This document shows positions 37,011 to 46,523 of a DNA stretch of 64,000 nt, piece by piece; within the stretch, counting starts at the first letter, position 1, and each line of letters opens with the position of its first letter. The notes beneath the pieces are model-generated. The model did no database searches. It had not been told where the DNA came from and saw nothing but the letters and a program-made list of their open reading frames with translations. The DNA is taken from the NCBI GenBank assembly GCA_018435055.1, contig JAHDOA010000015.1, forward strand, positions 49,701-113,700, read 5' to 3'. The translations under genes and the position numbers were made by a program. Source of the DNA: Pelotomaculum sp. GTDB lineage: Bacteria; Bacillota; Desulfotomaculia; Desulfotomaculales; Pelotomaculaceae.

Positions 37011-38388
37011 TATCTTGACGCTCCTTCAGCCGGTCAACAAGTTCCACGCCTACGTTCCAGATGTCACCGGCCCCCATAGTTAAAACCATATCGCCGGGAC
37101 AGACTGTCCGGACCAGAAAATTTACAATATCTGTTTTTGTCGGCAGGTAAATAACCTCACGACCATCGTGCCTTTTAATGGCAGATATAATCGTTTGCGC
37201 GGAGATCCCTTCTATAGGACTTTCACCGGCGCTATATAAATCACTGACAATAATAATGTCGGCATCCTTAAACGCTTCGCCGAAACGCTCCCCCAGAATA
37301 GCAGTCCTGGTATAGCGGTGCGGTTGAAAAACCGCTGCTACCCGGCCGGTTTTCAACTGGACTGTGGCCCTAAGTGTCGCTTTTATTTCCGTAGGGTGGT
37401 GGGCATAGTCATCGATAACCCTGATGCCGTTCACTTCACCTGTCAGCTGAAATCTCCTTCCGGCCCCTGTAAAATTTTCGAGCGCGGCAGCTATCGCGTC
37501 AAAGTCAATTCCTAAATATCTGGCTGCGGCGACAACCGCCAGCGCGTTTGACAGGTTATGCCGGCCGTGGACTTTTAGCCGCAAGGTCCCTATGTATAAG
37601 CCCCGGTAATAAACATCCCCGGCGCTGACATCACAGTTTAACTGCATGTTTTTCAACAGATAATCCGCCCCGGGGTGTTCCAGCGCATAAGTTTGGTATG
37701 GCCGGTGATAATCAGTCATTAACTCCCTCAGTCTGGGGTCATCGAGGCAGATTACCGCCAGTCCGTTTTCAGGCACCCTGGCCAGGAATTTACGAAAAGC
37801 GGCTAAAATGTTTTCCATGTTTTTATAATAGTCCAGGTGATCATCTTCAATATTGGTTATTATTTCTATGAAAGGAGCAAGCTTGAGAAATGAACCGTCA
37901 CTCTCGTCCGCTTCCGCTACTAGATACTCTCCCCGGCCCAATTTGGCGTTACCGCCAATATCTGTCAATTCACCTCCGATTACTATGGTAGGCTGGATTT
38001 CATTCTTTTCCAGCACCAGGGCGAGCATGGAAGAGGTAGTGGTCTTGCCGTGCGCGCCGGCAACCGCAATCCCTTTTTGCCTGCTCATCAGCCAGGCGAG
38101 CATCTCACTTCTGTGGACCACCGGCAGTCCTCTTGAATTTGCCTCCATGAGTTCTACATTGTCAGGGGGAATTGCCGTCGAGGCCACAACCAGCTCGGCG
38201 TCACCCAGGTTATCCCTGGAATGCCCTGTATAGCATGTTGCCCCCAGCGCCGCCAGCCTGCCGGTTACAGCCGAAGGTTTCAGGTCTGAACCGCTAACCC
38301 GGTAACCCAAACCCAGCAAAATAATTGCTATGCCGTTCATCCCGGAGCCGCCGATACCTATAAAATGAACATGCCGTGTTTTCTGCAC
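37003..38388 (-). CDS. murC: UDP-N-acetylmuramate-L-alanine ligase (MurC)
   Basis: MurC adds L-Ala to UDP-MurNAc using ATP. The 461-residue Mur ligase has an N-terminal [14 protein letters not shown]ossmann motif, an [13 protein letters not shown]-loop near residue 108 and the central [10 protein letters not shown] segment near 335. All three Mur domains are complete. GTG start with GGGGGAG upstream. The gap to murG (38389-38564) holds no recognised element. Confidence 0.97.
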   Translation of the reverse strand: MQKTRHVHFIGIGGSGMNGIAIILLGLGYRVSGSDLKPSAVTGRLAALGATCYTGHSRDNLGDAELVVASTAIPPDNVELMEANSRGLPVVHRSEMLAWLMSRQKGIAVAGAHGKTTTSSMLALVLEKNEIQPTIVIGGELTDIGGNAKLGRGEYLVAEADESDGSFLKLAPFIEIITNIEDDHLDYYKNMENILAAFRKFLARVPENGLAVICLDDPRLRELMTDYHRPYQTYALEHPGADYLLKNMQLNCDVSAGDVYYRGLYIGTLRLKVHGRHNLSNALAVVAAARYLGIDFDAIAAALENFTGAGRRFQLTGEVNGIRVIDDYAHHPTEIKATLRATVQLKTGRVAAVFQPHRYTRTAILGERFGEAFKDADIIIVSDLYSAGESPIEGISAQTIISAIKRHDGREVIYLPTKTDIVNFLVRTVCPGDMVLTMGAGDIWNVGVELVDRLKERQDIG

Positions 38389-38564
38389 AGATCACATCTC
38401 CCCCTCTGAGTATATAAAGGCACTAAATTTGAACTTCAATAAATAACTGTTGTAACGGCATTAGGAATAATCAGGAAGCTTTATCGTTTAAATTCATAGA
38501 ATATACTATGCATACCTTATAAATGATGTTACATTCACCTGATTTAGACCCATCCCGCCGGTTT

Positions 38565-39677
38565 TTAAGGCCCTTTTAACAGTTCGTCCACACAATCCAT
38601 AATATCCGCCAGAGCGCCTCTCCGGCCAATTTTTTTACTGGCGGCAGACATAGCTGCTAACCTGCCCCGGTCAGCAAGCAGTTCTTCTATTTTATCGCAC
38701 AAAAGCGATCCGTTTAACTGCTTGTCTAACACCACCAGCGCGGCGCCCTCTTTTTCCAGGGCGCGGGCGTTATATTCCTGGTGGTTTTCAGCGGCATAAG
38801 GATAGGGGATTAATATCGATGGAATCCCGCAAGCGGTCAGCTCAGCCAGGGTAGCGGCGCCAGCCCTGCTGATCACCAGGTCCGCAGCCAGCGCGTCCTG
38901 CATGTTATAGATATAAGGCGTCACCCTGATATTCCGGGCTCGCGCCGGATCTATTCCTATGGCGGCGCAACCGGCAATAAATTCCTGGTAGCCGGTTGTA
39001 CCGGCGGCATGCAATATATTCAAGCGGGGGTCATCCGCAAATTTCTTTAATACCTCAGCCATAGCTTTGTTGATCGTGCGGGCGCCGCGGCTGCCGCCAA
39101 AGGAAAGCAAGAAAAAACGGCTTTCATCAAAACCCAGGCTTTTTAAGCCCGCAGACCGGCCGGCGTTCAGGATTTCCGGCCGGACCGGCAATCCTGTCAG
39201 CCTTACTTTTTCCCGGTGGGGGAAATACCTGGCCGAAGCGGCAAAGGTAACGGCGATCCGGCCGGCGAAACGGGCCAGGATCCGGTTGGTTATGCCCGGC
39301 AGGGCATTTTGCTCATGGATCAGGGTGGGAATTCGCCTCCAGGCAGCCGCCAGTATTACCGGTCCGCAGACATAACCGCCCGTGCCGATCACTACATCAG
39401 GACTCCAGGAACGGATAATCTTGGCCGCCTGGCGCAATCCCCGCCAGGCTTTCCATATTACCAGCAGGTTGCGCGGCGAAAGTTTTCTTTCCAGACCGGC
39501 GGCGTCAATACCCTTGAAGGGAAACCCCTCTTTGGGCACGATATCTGTTTCCATGCCGCCGGATGTGCCCAGATAGAGGATTTTAGACCCCGGGTATTTT
39601 TCTTTCAGCCCCCTGGCTATAGCCAGGGCGGGATAAATATGACCGCCTGTCCCACCGCCAGCTACTATGAATCGCAA
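38565..39677 (-). CDS. murG: UDP-GlcNAc:lipid I GlcNAc transferase (MurG)
   Basis: MurG converts lipid I to lipid II on the inner face of the membrane. The 370 residues comprise two Rossmann domains. [15 protein letters not shown] near the N-terminus is the donor and membrane-site motif. [12 protein letters not shown] (about 192-203) and the C-terminal [20 protein letters not shown] are conserved. TTG start with GAGGAG upstream. It precedes murC in transcription order, as in many Clostridia. Confidence 0.97.
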   Translation of the reverse strand: MRFIVAGGGTGGHIYPALAIARGLKEKYPGSKILYLGTSGGMETDIVPKEGFPFKGIDAAGLERKLSPRNLLVIWKAWRGLRQAAKIIRSWSPDVVIGTGGYVCGPVILAAAWRRIPTLIHEQNALPGITNRILARFAGRIAVTFAASARYFPHREKVRLTGLPVRPEILNAGRSAGLKSLGFDESRFFLLSFGGSRGARTINKAMAEVLKKFADDPRLNILHAAGTTGYQEFIAGCAAIGIDPARARNIRVTPYIYNMQDALAADLVISRAGAATLAELTACGIPSILIPYPYAAENHQEYNARALEKEGAALVVLDKQLNGSLLCDKIEELLADRGRLAAMSAASKKIGRRGALADIMDCVDELLKGP

Positions 39678-39773
39678 AAGAATCCAACTCCTCTTCCGGT
39701 TAAAATATTCCGTTCTATTTTACAGGCGCAGGCAATAAACCAACTATTCCACCCGGCGGACACAATTACCTTC

Positions 39774-40865
39774 CTACCGGGTCGAGGTAAATCTTGAGAT
39801 ATTTAGTAGTATCCCCACCGCGGCCATGGTAAATAAAAGGGACGTTCCGCCAAAGCTGATAAACGGCAGGGGAATGCCCGTAATCGGCAGGGATCCGGTA
39901 ACAACACCGATGTTTATAAAGGCCTGCACCCCGACCCAGGCGGTAATCCCAGTAGCCAGCAGGCTGGCAAAAGGGTCTTGTGAGGCGATAGCAATTTTCA
40001 GTCCCCGCCAGATAAACAGCACAAAGAGCAAAATTACCAGGGTAGCGCCAATAAAGCCAAGTTCTTCGGCAATGATGGCAAAAATAAAGTCAGTATGGTT
40101 TTCCGGCAGGTACAGGAATTTCTGTTTGCTCTGGCCCAGGCCCAACCCGAACAGGCCGCCCGAACCAATGGCGTATAAACCCTGGATAATTTGAAAGCCC
40201 GCATCCTGCGGGTCAGCCCAGGGGTTCAGAAAAGCCATAAACCTCGACATACGATACGGCTTTAAAGCGATGGCGGAAAACACGGCTGCAAGACCGGCTA
40301 AAGCAATGCCTCCCAGGTGTGATAGACGGGCGCCGGCGGCAAAGATCATTACGATTATAATCCCGGACAGAGATAATGCCGTGCCCAGGTCCGGCTGCTT
40401 CAGGATTAGGGCGGCGGCCAGGCCCATGACAACCAGGTACGGCAGCACGCCGCCAGCAAAATCCTTAACCCTTTCTCTCCCCCTGGACAGCCCGTACGCG
40501 GTAAATATTATAATACATAGTTTAACAAATTCCGCCGGAGCGAAAGGACCTATCCATCTCCTGGATTCGTTAACTTCCCGCCCGATTCCCGGAATTAAAA
40601 CCAGCACGAGCAAAACAAAGGATATAGCCAGAAAAGGAATTATATACCGCTGCAGCCGCCTGTAGTCATAATTAATCATAATAAACATCGCTACAAGGCC
40701 CAGCAGCGACCACAACAGCTGTCTTTTAAAATAGTAGAAGCTGTCGTTGTAGTAGATCAGAGTTTTATATTCGCTGGCGCTAAGGATCATAACCATGCCT
40801 ATGACCAAAAGGCACATAACGGTGATGAAAAGGACAAAGTCAGGAGATTTTCTTTTTAAAGACAT
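39774..40865 (-). CDS. ftsW: SEDS-family peptidoglycan polymerase FtsW/SpoVE
   Basis: A 363-residue membrane protein with about ten segments, a polymerase of lipid II in septum or spore cortex synthesis. The SEDS motifs are visible: ESRRWIGPFAPAEFVKL, KQPDLGTALSL and PLPFISFGGTSLL. FtsW and SpoVE cannot be told apart reliably by sequence alone. It sits between murD and murG, which fits either name. RBS GGGAGGG precedes the ATG. Confidence 0.93.
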   Translation of the reverse strand: MSLKRKSPDFVLFITVMCLLVIGMVMILSASEYKTLIYYNDSFYYFKRQLLWSLLGLVAMFIMINYDYRRLQRYIIPFLAISFVLLVLVLIPGIGREVNESRRWIGPFAPAEFVKLCIIIFTAYGLSRGRERVKDFAGGVLPYLVVMGLAAALILKQPDLGTALSLSGIIIVMIFAAGARLSHLGGIALAGLAAVFSAIALKPYRMSRFMAFLNPWADPQDAGFQIIQGLYAIGSGGLFGLGLGQSKQKFLYLPENHTDFIFAIIAEELGFIGATLVILLFVLFIWRGLKIAIASQDPFASLLATGITAWVGVQAFINIGVVTGSLPITGIPLPFISFGGTSLLFTMAAVGILLNISRFTSTR

Positions 40866-40922
40866 CTCTATACCCTCCCAAAATTAACATCTTGATTTTT
40901 TGGTCTAGTACCATGATGTCGT

Positions 40923-42293
40923 TTATTGGCAAGAAGATCTTTTAATATTTAAAACGATCTCCTTGAACAAATCCCCCCGCTCCTCGAAGCTCTTGAACAT
41001 ATCCCAGCTCGCGCAGGCCGGGGACAGGAGCACAATTTCGCCCGGCCGGGCTATACGGTGGGCGAGCATAACCGCCTCGGTAAAATCCGCTGCTTTCTGG
41101 ATGCCGGCAAAACCCCTGGCCCTGGCGGCTGCCGCGATAAGGCCGGCGCTCTGGCCGAGGACCACCAGCGCCCTGGCCCTTTCTTTAATTACGCCGGCAA
41201 GGGCGTCAAAATCACTGCCCTTGTTTTTGCCGCCGGCGATTAAAACCACCGGTTCACTGCAGGCTTCCAATGCTTTGATGGAAGCATCGGGGTTGGTGCC
41301 CTTGGAGTCGTTTATGTACTTCACCCCGTTGATTTCAGTCACGAATTCCAGCCGGTGGGGAACGCCTTTGAATTCTTTGAGCACAGTCGCTATGGTATCG
41401 CCGCCGATCCCCGCAGCTTGCGCCGCAGCCACGGCGGCAAGGGCGTTTTCCAGGTTATGCGCCCCGGGTATGCCTATTTCTTTAATGCCGCATATTACTT
41501 CCTCAGGCCCGTCAATTTTTGTTACTATTTTTTCAGATTTAACGAAGACGCCGCACTCCAACTCGCTGCGGCGGCTGAAAAAGACTGTGCGGCCGCCGGT
41601 CTTTTCCCTCAGCCCGGCGGTCAGGGGGTCATCATAGTTCAGGACCGCATGGTCACCGGGACCCTGGTTGGCAAATATCCTGGCCTTGGCGCCCATATAG
41701 CCGGCCATGTCGCCGTACCGGTCCAGGTGATCCGGTGTGATATTCAGTATGACCGCCACCTCAGGTTTAAAGGAAATGGTTGTTTCCAGCTGAAAGCTGG
41801 ATACCTCCGCGACAATAACACCGTTGGGGCCATATTTTTCCACCTCAGTCACCAGGGGAAGTCCGATATTGCCTCCCACCAGTGTATTCCGGCCGGATTT
41901 CTTAAATATCTCGCCGATCAGCGTTGTGGTGGTCGTTTTCCCATTGGTGCCGGTGATCGCCACCAGCGGCGCTCTGGCGAAAGAATAAGCCAGCTCCAGC
42001 TCGCCGATCAGCGTGATCCCGTTGGCCCGGGCGTCCCTGGCCGGTTTTTCTGTGAGGGGCACTCCGGGGCTCATAACGACCATGTCAAATGCCTCCCGCT
42101 CCACCTCCGGGTAGCCGCCCAGAGCCAGAACAACGCCTTCTTCCTCCAGCGCGGCCAGCTCACCGTCCTGATAGACCGGCGCCCGCGCGTCTGTCAGGAC
42201 CGCGCCGGCCCCTTTTCCGGCCAAAAAGCGGGCGACGGCCAGACCGCTTTTGCCGGCCCCGACCACCAGGATTCTTTTACCCTTCAGCTCCAT
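40923..42293 (-). CDS. murD: UDP-N-acetylmuramoyl-L-alanine-D-glutamate ligase (MurD)
   Basis: MurD adds D-Glu to UDP-MurNAc-L-Ala. The 456-residue ligase has GAGKSGLAVARFLAGKGA near the start, the ATP site AITGTNGKTTTTTLIGE around residue 110 and the central substrate block YINDSKGTNPDAS near 310. It lies between mraY (32 bases upstream) and ftsW. The nearby SPACASWDMFKSFEERGDLF segment is the conserved C-terminal MurD signature. Confidence 0.97.
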   Translation of the reverse strand: MELKGKRILVVGAGKSGLAVARFLAGKGAGAVLTDARAPVYQDGELAALEEEGVVLALGGYPEVEREAFDMVVMSPGVPLTEKPARDARANGITLIGELELAYSFARAPLVAITGTNGKTTTTTLIGEIFKKSGRNTLVGGNIGLPLVTEVEKYGPNGVIVAEVSSFQLETTISFKPEVAVILNITPDHLDRYGDMAGYMGAKARIFANQGPGDHAVLNYDDPLTAGLREKTGGRTVFFSRRSELECGVFVKSEKIVTKIDGPEEVICGIKEIGIPGAHNLENALAAVAAAQAAGIGGDTIATVLKEFKGVPHRLEFVTEINGVKYINDSKGTNPDASIKALEACSEPVVLIAGGKNKGSDFDALAGVIKERARALVVLGQSAGLIAAAARARGFAGIQKAADFTEAVMLAHRIARPGEIVLLSPACASWDMFKSFEERGDLFKEIVLNIKRSSCQ

Positions 42294-42325
42294 TGACCTC
42301 TGCCTTTCAATATGATCATAAGACC

Positions 42326-43309
42326 TTAATAAATGTTGTAATAGCCGGCCAGACCGATCGCGGCAAAAACCAGGGTAAGCGCCCAGAAAGTGAGCACAAC
42401 CCTGTTTTCACTCCAGCCGCCCAGCTCAAAATGGTGATGCAGGGGACTCATCCGGAAAAGCCTGCGGCCGGTGGTTTGAAAAGAAATCACCTGAATAATG
42501 ACCGAAAGCGTTTCCAGGACAAAGATGCCGCCGATGATCAGGAAAAACAGCTCGCTTCGCGTGATTACCGCAGCCGCGCCCAGTCCCCCGCCTATGGCCA
42601 GGGAACCGGTGTCGCCCATGAAAACTTTGGCCGGGTGGCGGTTAAAGAACACAAAACCGAGACAGCCGCCGGAAAGGGCCGCCATACTTATAGCCACCCC
42701 TTCTTTCAGGACAAGCAAACTGATGATCATCAGCGCCAGGGCGGCGATCATGCTGACGCCTGCAGCCAGGCCGTCCAGGCCGTCAGTAAGGTTAACGGCG
42801 TTAGCCGCGCCAACCACGACGATTACCGTGAAAACCATAAACGGCCACCAGCCCAAATCCAGCTGTATGCCGCCGGTGGTGAAATAGCCGGAATAGGGCA
42901 GGACAATTTCGGCGCCGCGCCCCATGCCGTATACTACCCAGTAAGCCAGTCCCGCGGCCAGCAGGATCTGCCATAATAATTTTTCGCGCGCCCTCAGCCC
43001 CAGAGACCTTTTTAATACTACCTTGAGGTAGTCATCGATAAAGCCGATTAAACCAAAACCAACAATCACTATCAGCACGATCAGGCCGTCTGTCAGCCCG
43101 CGGGACAGCATTAAGACCGCCGCTGCCGTGCCGGCTAAAAACATTAACCCGCCCATTGTAGGCGTGCCGGCCTTTTGCAGGTGCCTGGACGGCCCGTCGG
43201 AGCGCACATTTTGCCCGAACTTGAGTCTTTTGAGCTGCGGTATCAGCAGCGGCCCGAGCAGTGTCGTGATTATAAGAGAGATAAAAAAAGCCTGCCAGAG
43301 ATTATTCAT
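42326..43309 (-). CDS. mraY: phospho-MurNAc-pentapeptide transferase (MraY)
   Basis: MraY transfers phospho-MurNAc-pentapeptide to undecaprenyl phosphate, forming lipid I. The 327-residue protein has about ten membrane segments. The conserved Asp blocks are FIDDYLKV (about 88-95), AVNLTDGLDGLAAG (about 171-184) and MGDTGSLAIGG (about 231-241). All catalytic aspartates and lysines appear intact. It lies between murF and murD. Confidence 0.97.
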   Translation of the reverse strand: MNNLWQAFFISLIITTLLGPLLIPQLKRLKFGQNVRSDGPSRHLQKAGTPTMGGLMFLAGTAAAVLMLSRGLTDGLIVLIVIVGFGLIGFIDDYLKVVLKRSLGLRAREKLLWQILLAAGLAYWVVYGMGRGAEIVLPYSGYFTTGGIQLDLGWWPFMVFTVIVVVGAANAVNLTDGLDGLAAGVSMIAALALMIISLLVLKEGVAISMAALSGGCLGFVFFNRHPAKVFMGDTGSLAIGGGLGAAAVITRSELFFLIIGGIFVLETLSVIIQVISFQTTGRRLFRMSPLHHHFELGGWSENRVVLTFWALTLVFAAIGLAGYYNIY

Positions 43310-43376
43310 TGATTGTTCCTGCCGCGCTTTCCATAAATTTTGAGTGTATCATGGTAAACAAGGGTAAACAATTTTG

Positions 43377-44768
43377 CTATCCTTCAGAATCACGCCTGGA
43401 TTGAACCAGGCGCCGGACGATTTGCTCCATTTTCATGCCCCTGGACCCTTTGACCAGGACGGTGTCACCGGCGTCGAGCAGTTTTTCCAGGACCTTTATC
43501 GCCTGGCCGTTATCGCCGCAGTGGACCGCTTTTTCCGGGCGCAGGCCGGCGGAGACCGCGCCGGTATGTATTGCTTCGGCCAGATCGCCCACAGTGACGA
43601 GGTAGTCGACCTGCAGGCGCGCTGCGGTTTCCCCTACCCCCCGGTGGCCCGCCAGGGCCTGCGGCCCCAGCTCCAGCATATTCCCCAGCACCGCTATTTT
43701 TCGCCTGCCGCCGGCCAGGTCCGCAAGGGTTTGCAGCGCTGCCCCGGTTGACGCCGGGCTGGCATTGTAAGAGTCATTTATTATTTTTATCCCGCCGGCG
43801 CGGATCACTTCGAGGCGCATGCCGGTCAAGGAAGCCGAGGCCAGCCCCCGGGCTATTTCCTCTTTAGTCAGCCCCATTTCCTTCCCGACGCCGACAGCCG
43901 CCAGCGCATTGATTACATTGTGCCGGCCTGGCGCCGGCAGGATATATTGATCGCGCTCTTTTCCGATAACTACATCAAAAACGCTGCCCCCGCCCGCCGG
44001 CTTGATGTTTTCAGCCCTGATATCCGCTGCGGGATCCTCGCCGAAAAAAATCACCCGGCCTTTGCAGCGACCCGCCTCCCGCCTGATAAAGGGGCTATCC
44101 GCATGCAGCAGGGCAAACCCTGCCGCAGGGATATGTTCCAGTATTTCACCTTTGGCGGCGGCTATGCTGCTCACATCCCCCAGCAGCTCCAGATGGGTTT
44201 CATTGATCGTAGTAATTACAGCGCCGTCCGGAGCGGCGATACGGCAGAGGGCGTCTATTTCCCCGCTCCCCCGCATGGCCATCTCCACCACTGCGGCCCC
44301 GCAGTCCTGACCTATTTGCAGCAATGTCAGCGGCAGGCCGATCTCGTTATTAAAATTTCCGGTGGTCTTGTGTGTTGCAAAGCGCGTACCAAGCACCGAG
44401 GCGATAATATCCTTCGTGGTGGTTTTCCCGGTACTGCCGGTTACCCCCACCAGAAACGCCCCGGTGCGCGCCCTGTTTAAAGCCGCCAGCGACTGGAGCG
44501 CCGCCAGTGTGTCATCTACCAGTAAAACAGGTATGTCCGGCGGCAGATCCACCCTGCGGCTTACTACTAAACCGCCGGCGCCGGCGCTGACAGCCCGGTC
44601 CAAAAAACTATGGGCGTCATAAAGCTCGCCGCTCAAGGCAAAAAAAAGCTCCCCCGCCGCAGCCGTGCGGCTGTCGGTTGAAACTGCGCTGAACACGGAC
44701 CGGGGATTACCCTGCACGATTTGACCACCGGTCACCCGCGCGATATCACTAAAAGTAATAGGTATCAT
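43377..44768 (-). CDS. murF: UDP-MurNAc-tripeptide-D-Ala-D-Ala ligase (MurF)
   Basis: MurF attaches D-Ala-D-Ala to the tripeptide precursor. The 463-residue protein has N-terminal DSRTAAAGELFFAL, ATP-binding GVTGSTGKTTTKD near residue 110 and the central NDSYNASPAS. The frame reads 71 codons further upstream, but through REP-like repeat sequence, so that extension is spurious. The ATG at 44768 has GGGAGG 6 bases upstream and gives normal length. Confidence 0.97.
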   Translation of the reverse strand: MIPITFSDIARVTGGQIVQGNPRSVFSAVSTDSRTAAAGELFFALSGELYDAHSFLDRAVSAGAGGLVVSRRVDLPPDIPVLLVDDTLAALQSLAALNRARTGAFLVGVTGSTGKTTTKDIIASVLGTRFATHKTTGNFNNEIGLPLTLLQIGQDCGAAVVEMAMRGSGEIDALCRIAAPDGAVITTINETHLELLGDVSSIAAAKGEILEHIPAAGFALLHADSPFIRREAGRCKGRVIFFGEDPAADIRAENIKPAGGGSVFDVVIGKERDQYILPAPGRHNVINALAAVGVGKEMGLTKEEIARGLASASLTGMRLEVIRAGGIKIINDSYNASPASTGAALQTLADLAGGRRKIAVLGNMLELGPQALAGHRGVGETAARLQVDYLVTVGDLAEAIHTGAVSAGLRPEKAVHCGDNGQAIKVLEKLLDAGDTVLVKGSRGMKMEQIVRRLVQSRRDSEG

Positions 44769-44781
44769 AAATCCTCCCAAT

Positions 44782-44995
44782 TTATCGGGGACATATCTCG
44801 GCCCCAAAGGAATGCTCATTAGAGAGATGTGTCCCCATTCCGCTGTCTGGCGCCACGCAACGATACAATGCCGCAGAAAAGTTCCAGCCATCCCGATTGG
44901 GGACATTTCTCCGACCCCAGAGAAATGCCCATTAGAGAGATGTGTCCCCATTCCGCTGTCTGGCATCATGCAACGATACAATGATGCAGAAAAAG
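44782..44995. repeat. REP-like palindromic repeat, locus C (two tandem units) inside murE-murF
   Basis: Two hairpins with GGGGACA ... TGTCCCC arms (44787-44836 and 44899-44949) are in reverse orientation to loci A and B, about 112 bases apart, with the linker GAAAAG.TCC.AGC and GCAACGATACAAT. The repeat fills the whole 44769-45011 gap between two genes of one operon. Confidence 0.85.
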
Positions 44996-45011
44996 ATCCC
45001 GGAAGTGAAGT

Positions 45012-46472
45012 TTACTTCCCCTGCAACTCCTCCAGCGCCGCCTTAGCCTCCAGGCGGTCGTCAAAAGGGAATTTTTCCGTGCCGATAATCTGGTAGTCTT
45101 CATGCCCCTTGCCCGCTATCACAACCACATCATCCCGTTTGGCCATAGCCACCACTGCGCGGATGGCCTGCCGCCTGTCCGGCTCGACCATATACCTGTC
45201 TTTCTCCACCGCCGGTTTTACCCCTTCTTCAATCTCTGCAATTATTTTTGCCGGGTTTTCAGTACGGGGGTTGTCTGATGTAATCACCGTATAATCGCTG
45301 TAACCGGCCGCGATCCGGCCCATCAGCGGCCTTTTTTTACGGTCGCGATCCCCGCCGCAGCCGAATACTGTAATCAAACGCGCCCTGGTTAACTGGCGGG
45401 CAGTTTTTAAAACATTTTCCAGCCCGTCGGGGGTATGCGCGTAATCCACTATTACCGTAAAATCCTGGCCGGCGTCAACCTGCTCAAAGCGCCCCGGCAC
45501 CCCTTTGATATTTTCCAAAGCGTCTTTTATGACTACCGCCGGCGCCCCCATAGCGGCAGTAGTGGTAAAGGCGGCCAGGGCGTTATACACATTAAAAAGA
45601 CCTGTGATTTTAAGATGCAAAGGGCATCTGCCCCATTTCCCCCGGATGGTGAAATAAACACCGCCCGCTTTGATTTCAATGTCCTCCGCGCGCACGTCCG
45701 CAGGGGAGTTAATGCCGTATGTATATACCGGACTGCCGGCAGCCTTTACAAAATCCGCTGCCCTACTGTCATCAGCGTTTATTATACTGTACTTTAATTG
45801 AGTGAAAAGCTTCAATTTAGCGGCCAGGTAGTCCTCCATATTTTCATGAAAATCAAGGTGATCCTGGGTGAGGTTGGTAAATACCGCCCCGTCAAACTGA
45901 CATCCGTCTACCCGGTGCAGGGCCAGGGCATGCGAAGATACTTCCATAACACATACCTGCACACCTGCAGATAGCATCCCGGCCAGCAGGCGCTGCAGGT
46001 CCAGGGATTCCGGCGTGGTGTGTTTTACCGGCAAAATCCTGTCGCCAATCCGGTTATGGATAGTGCCGATCAAGCCGCATTTCAGCCCCGCGGCCTGCAA
46101 AACGTACGCCACCAGGTTGGACGTGGTTGTTTTACCGTTTGTGCCTGTAATGCCGATCATTTTCATTTTTTCTGACGGGTTACCGTAAAACCTGGCGGAA
46201 ATGAGCGCCAGCGCTTGTCTGGTATTATCAGTCAGCACCCACGCCGCGCCAGCGGGGACAGCCACCGCGCGCTGCATGATCACTGCCGCCGCGCCGCGCC
46301 TCACTGCCTCGTCAATGTACGCGTGGCCGTCTGTATTAAAACCCTCTATGGCTACAAACAAAAAACCCGGCTCCACCCGGCGCGAATCATATGCTATACC
46401 TTTAACCGGCAGAGCAGGATCGCCGGTGGCGGCACGGACATTAACCGCTTCAAGCACATCCCGTAAAAACAA
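45012..46472 (-). CDS. murE: UDP-MurNAc-L-Ala-D-Glu-2,6-diaminopimelate ligase (MurE)
   Basis: MurE adds the third amino acid of the stem peptide. The 486 residues include YDSRRVEPGFLFVAIEG at about 28-44, ATP-binding GITGTNGKTTTSN near 108 and the C-terminal selectivity motif SDNPRTE. DNPR is the meso-diaminopimelate specificity sequence (lysine enzymes differ), so the wall is predicted meso-DAP type. TTG start with GGGGGAAG upstream. It precedes murF. Confidence 0.97.
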   Translation of the reverse strand: MFLRDVLEAVNVRAATGDPALPVKGIAYDSRRVEPGFLFVAIEGFNTDGHAYIDEAVRRGAAAVIMQRAVAVPAGAAWVLTDNTRQALALISARFYGNPSEKMKMIGITGTNGKTTTSNLVAYVLQAAGLKCGLIGTIHNRIGDRILPVKHTTPESLDLQRLLAGMLSAGVQVCVMEVSSHALALHRVDGCQFDGAVFTNLTQDHLDFHENMEDYLAAKLKLFTQLKYSIINADDSRAADFVKAAGSPVYTYGINSPADVRAEDIEIKAGGVYFTIRGKWGRCPLHLKITGLFNVYNALAAFTTTAAMGAPAVVIKDALENIKGVPGRFEQVDAGQDFTVIVDYAHTPDGLENVLKTARQLTRARLITVFGCGGDRDRKKRPLMGRIAAGYSDYTVITSDNPRTENPAKIIAEIEEGVKPAVEKDRYMVEPDRRQAIRAVVAMAKRDDVVVIAGKGHEDYQIIGTEKFPFDDRLEAKAALEELQGK

Positions 46473-46523
46473 TACTTCTTCCCCCTGATTATAGTATTTC
46501 CAGTAATAGCTATTTATAACGCT

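Noticed and set aside
44769..44981. N-terminal extension of murF
   Set aside because: It translates REP-like repeat sequence; the true ATG at 44768 has a good ribosome site.
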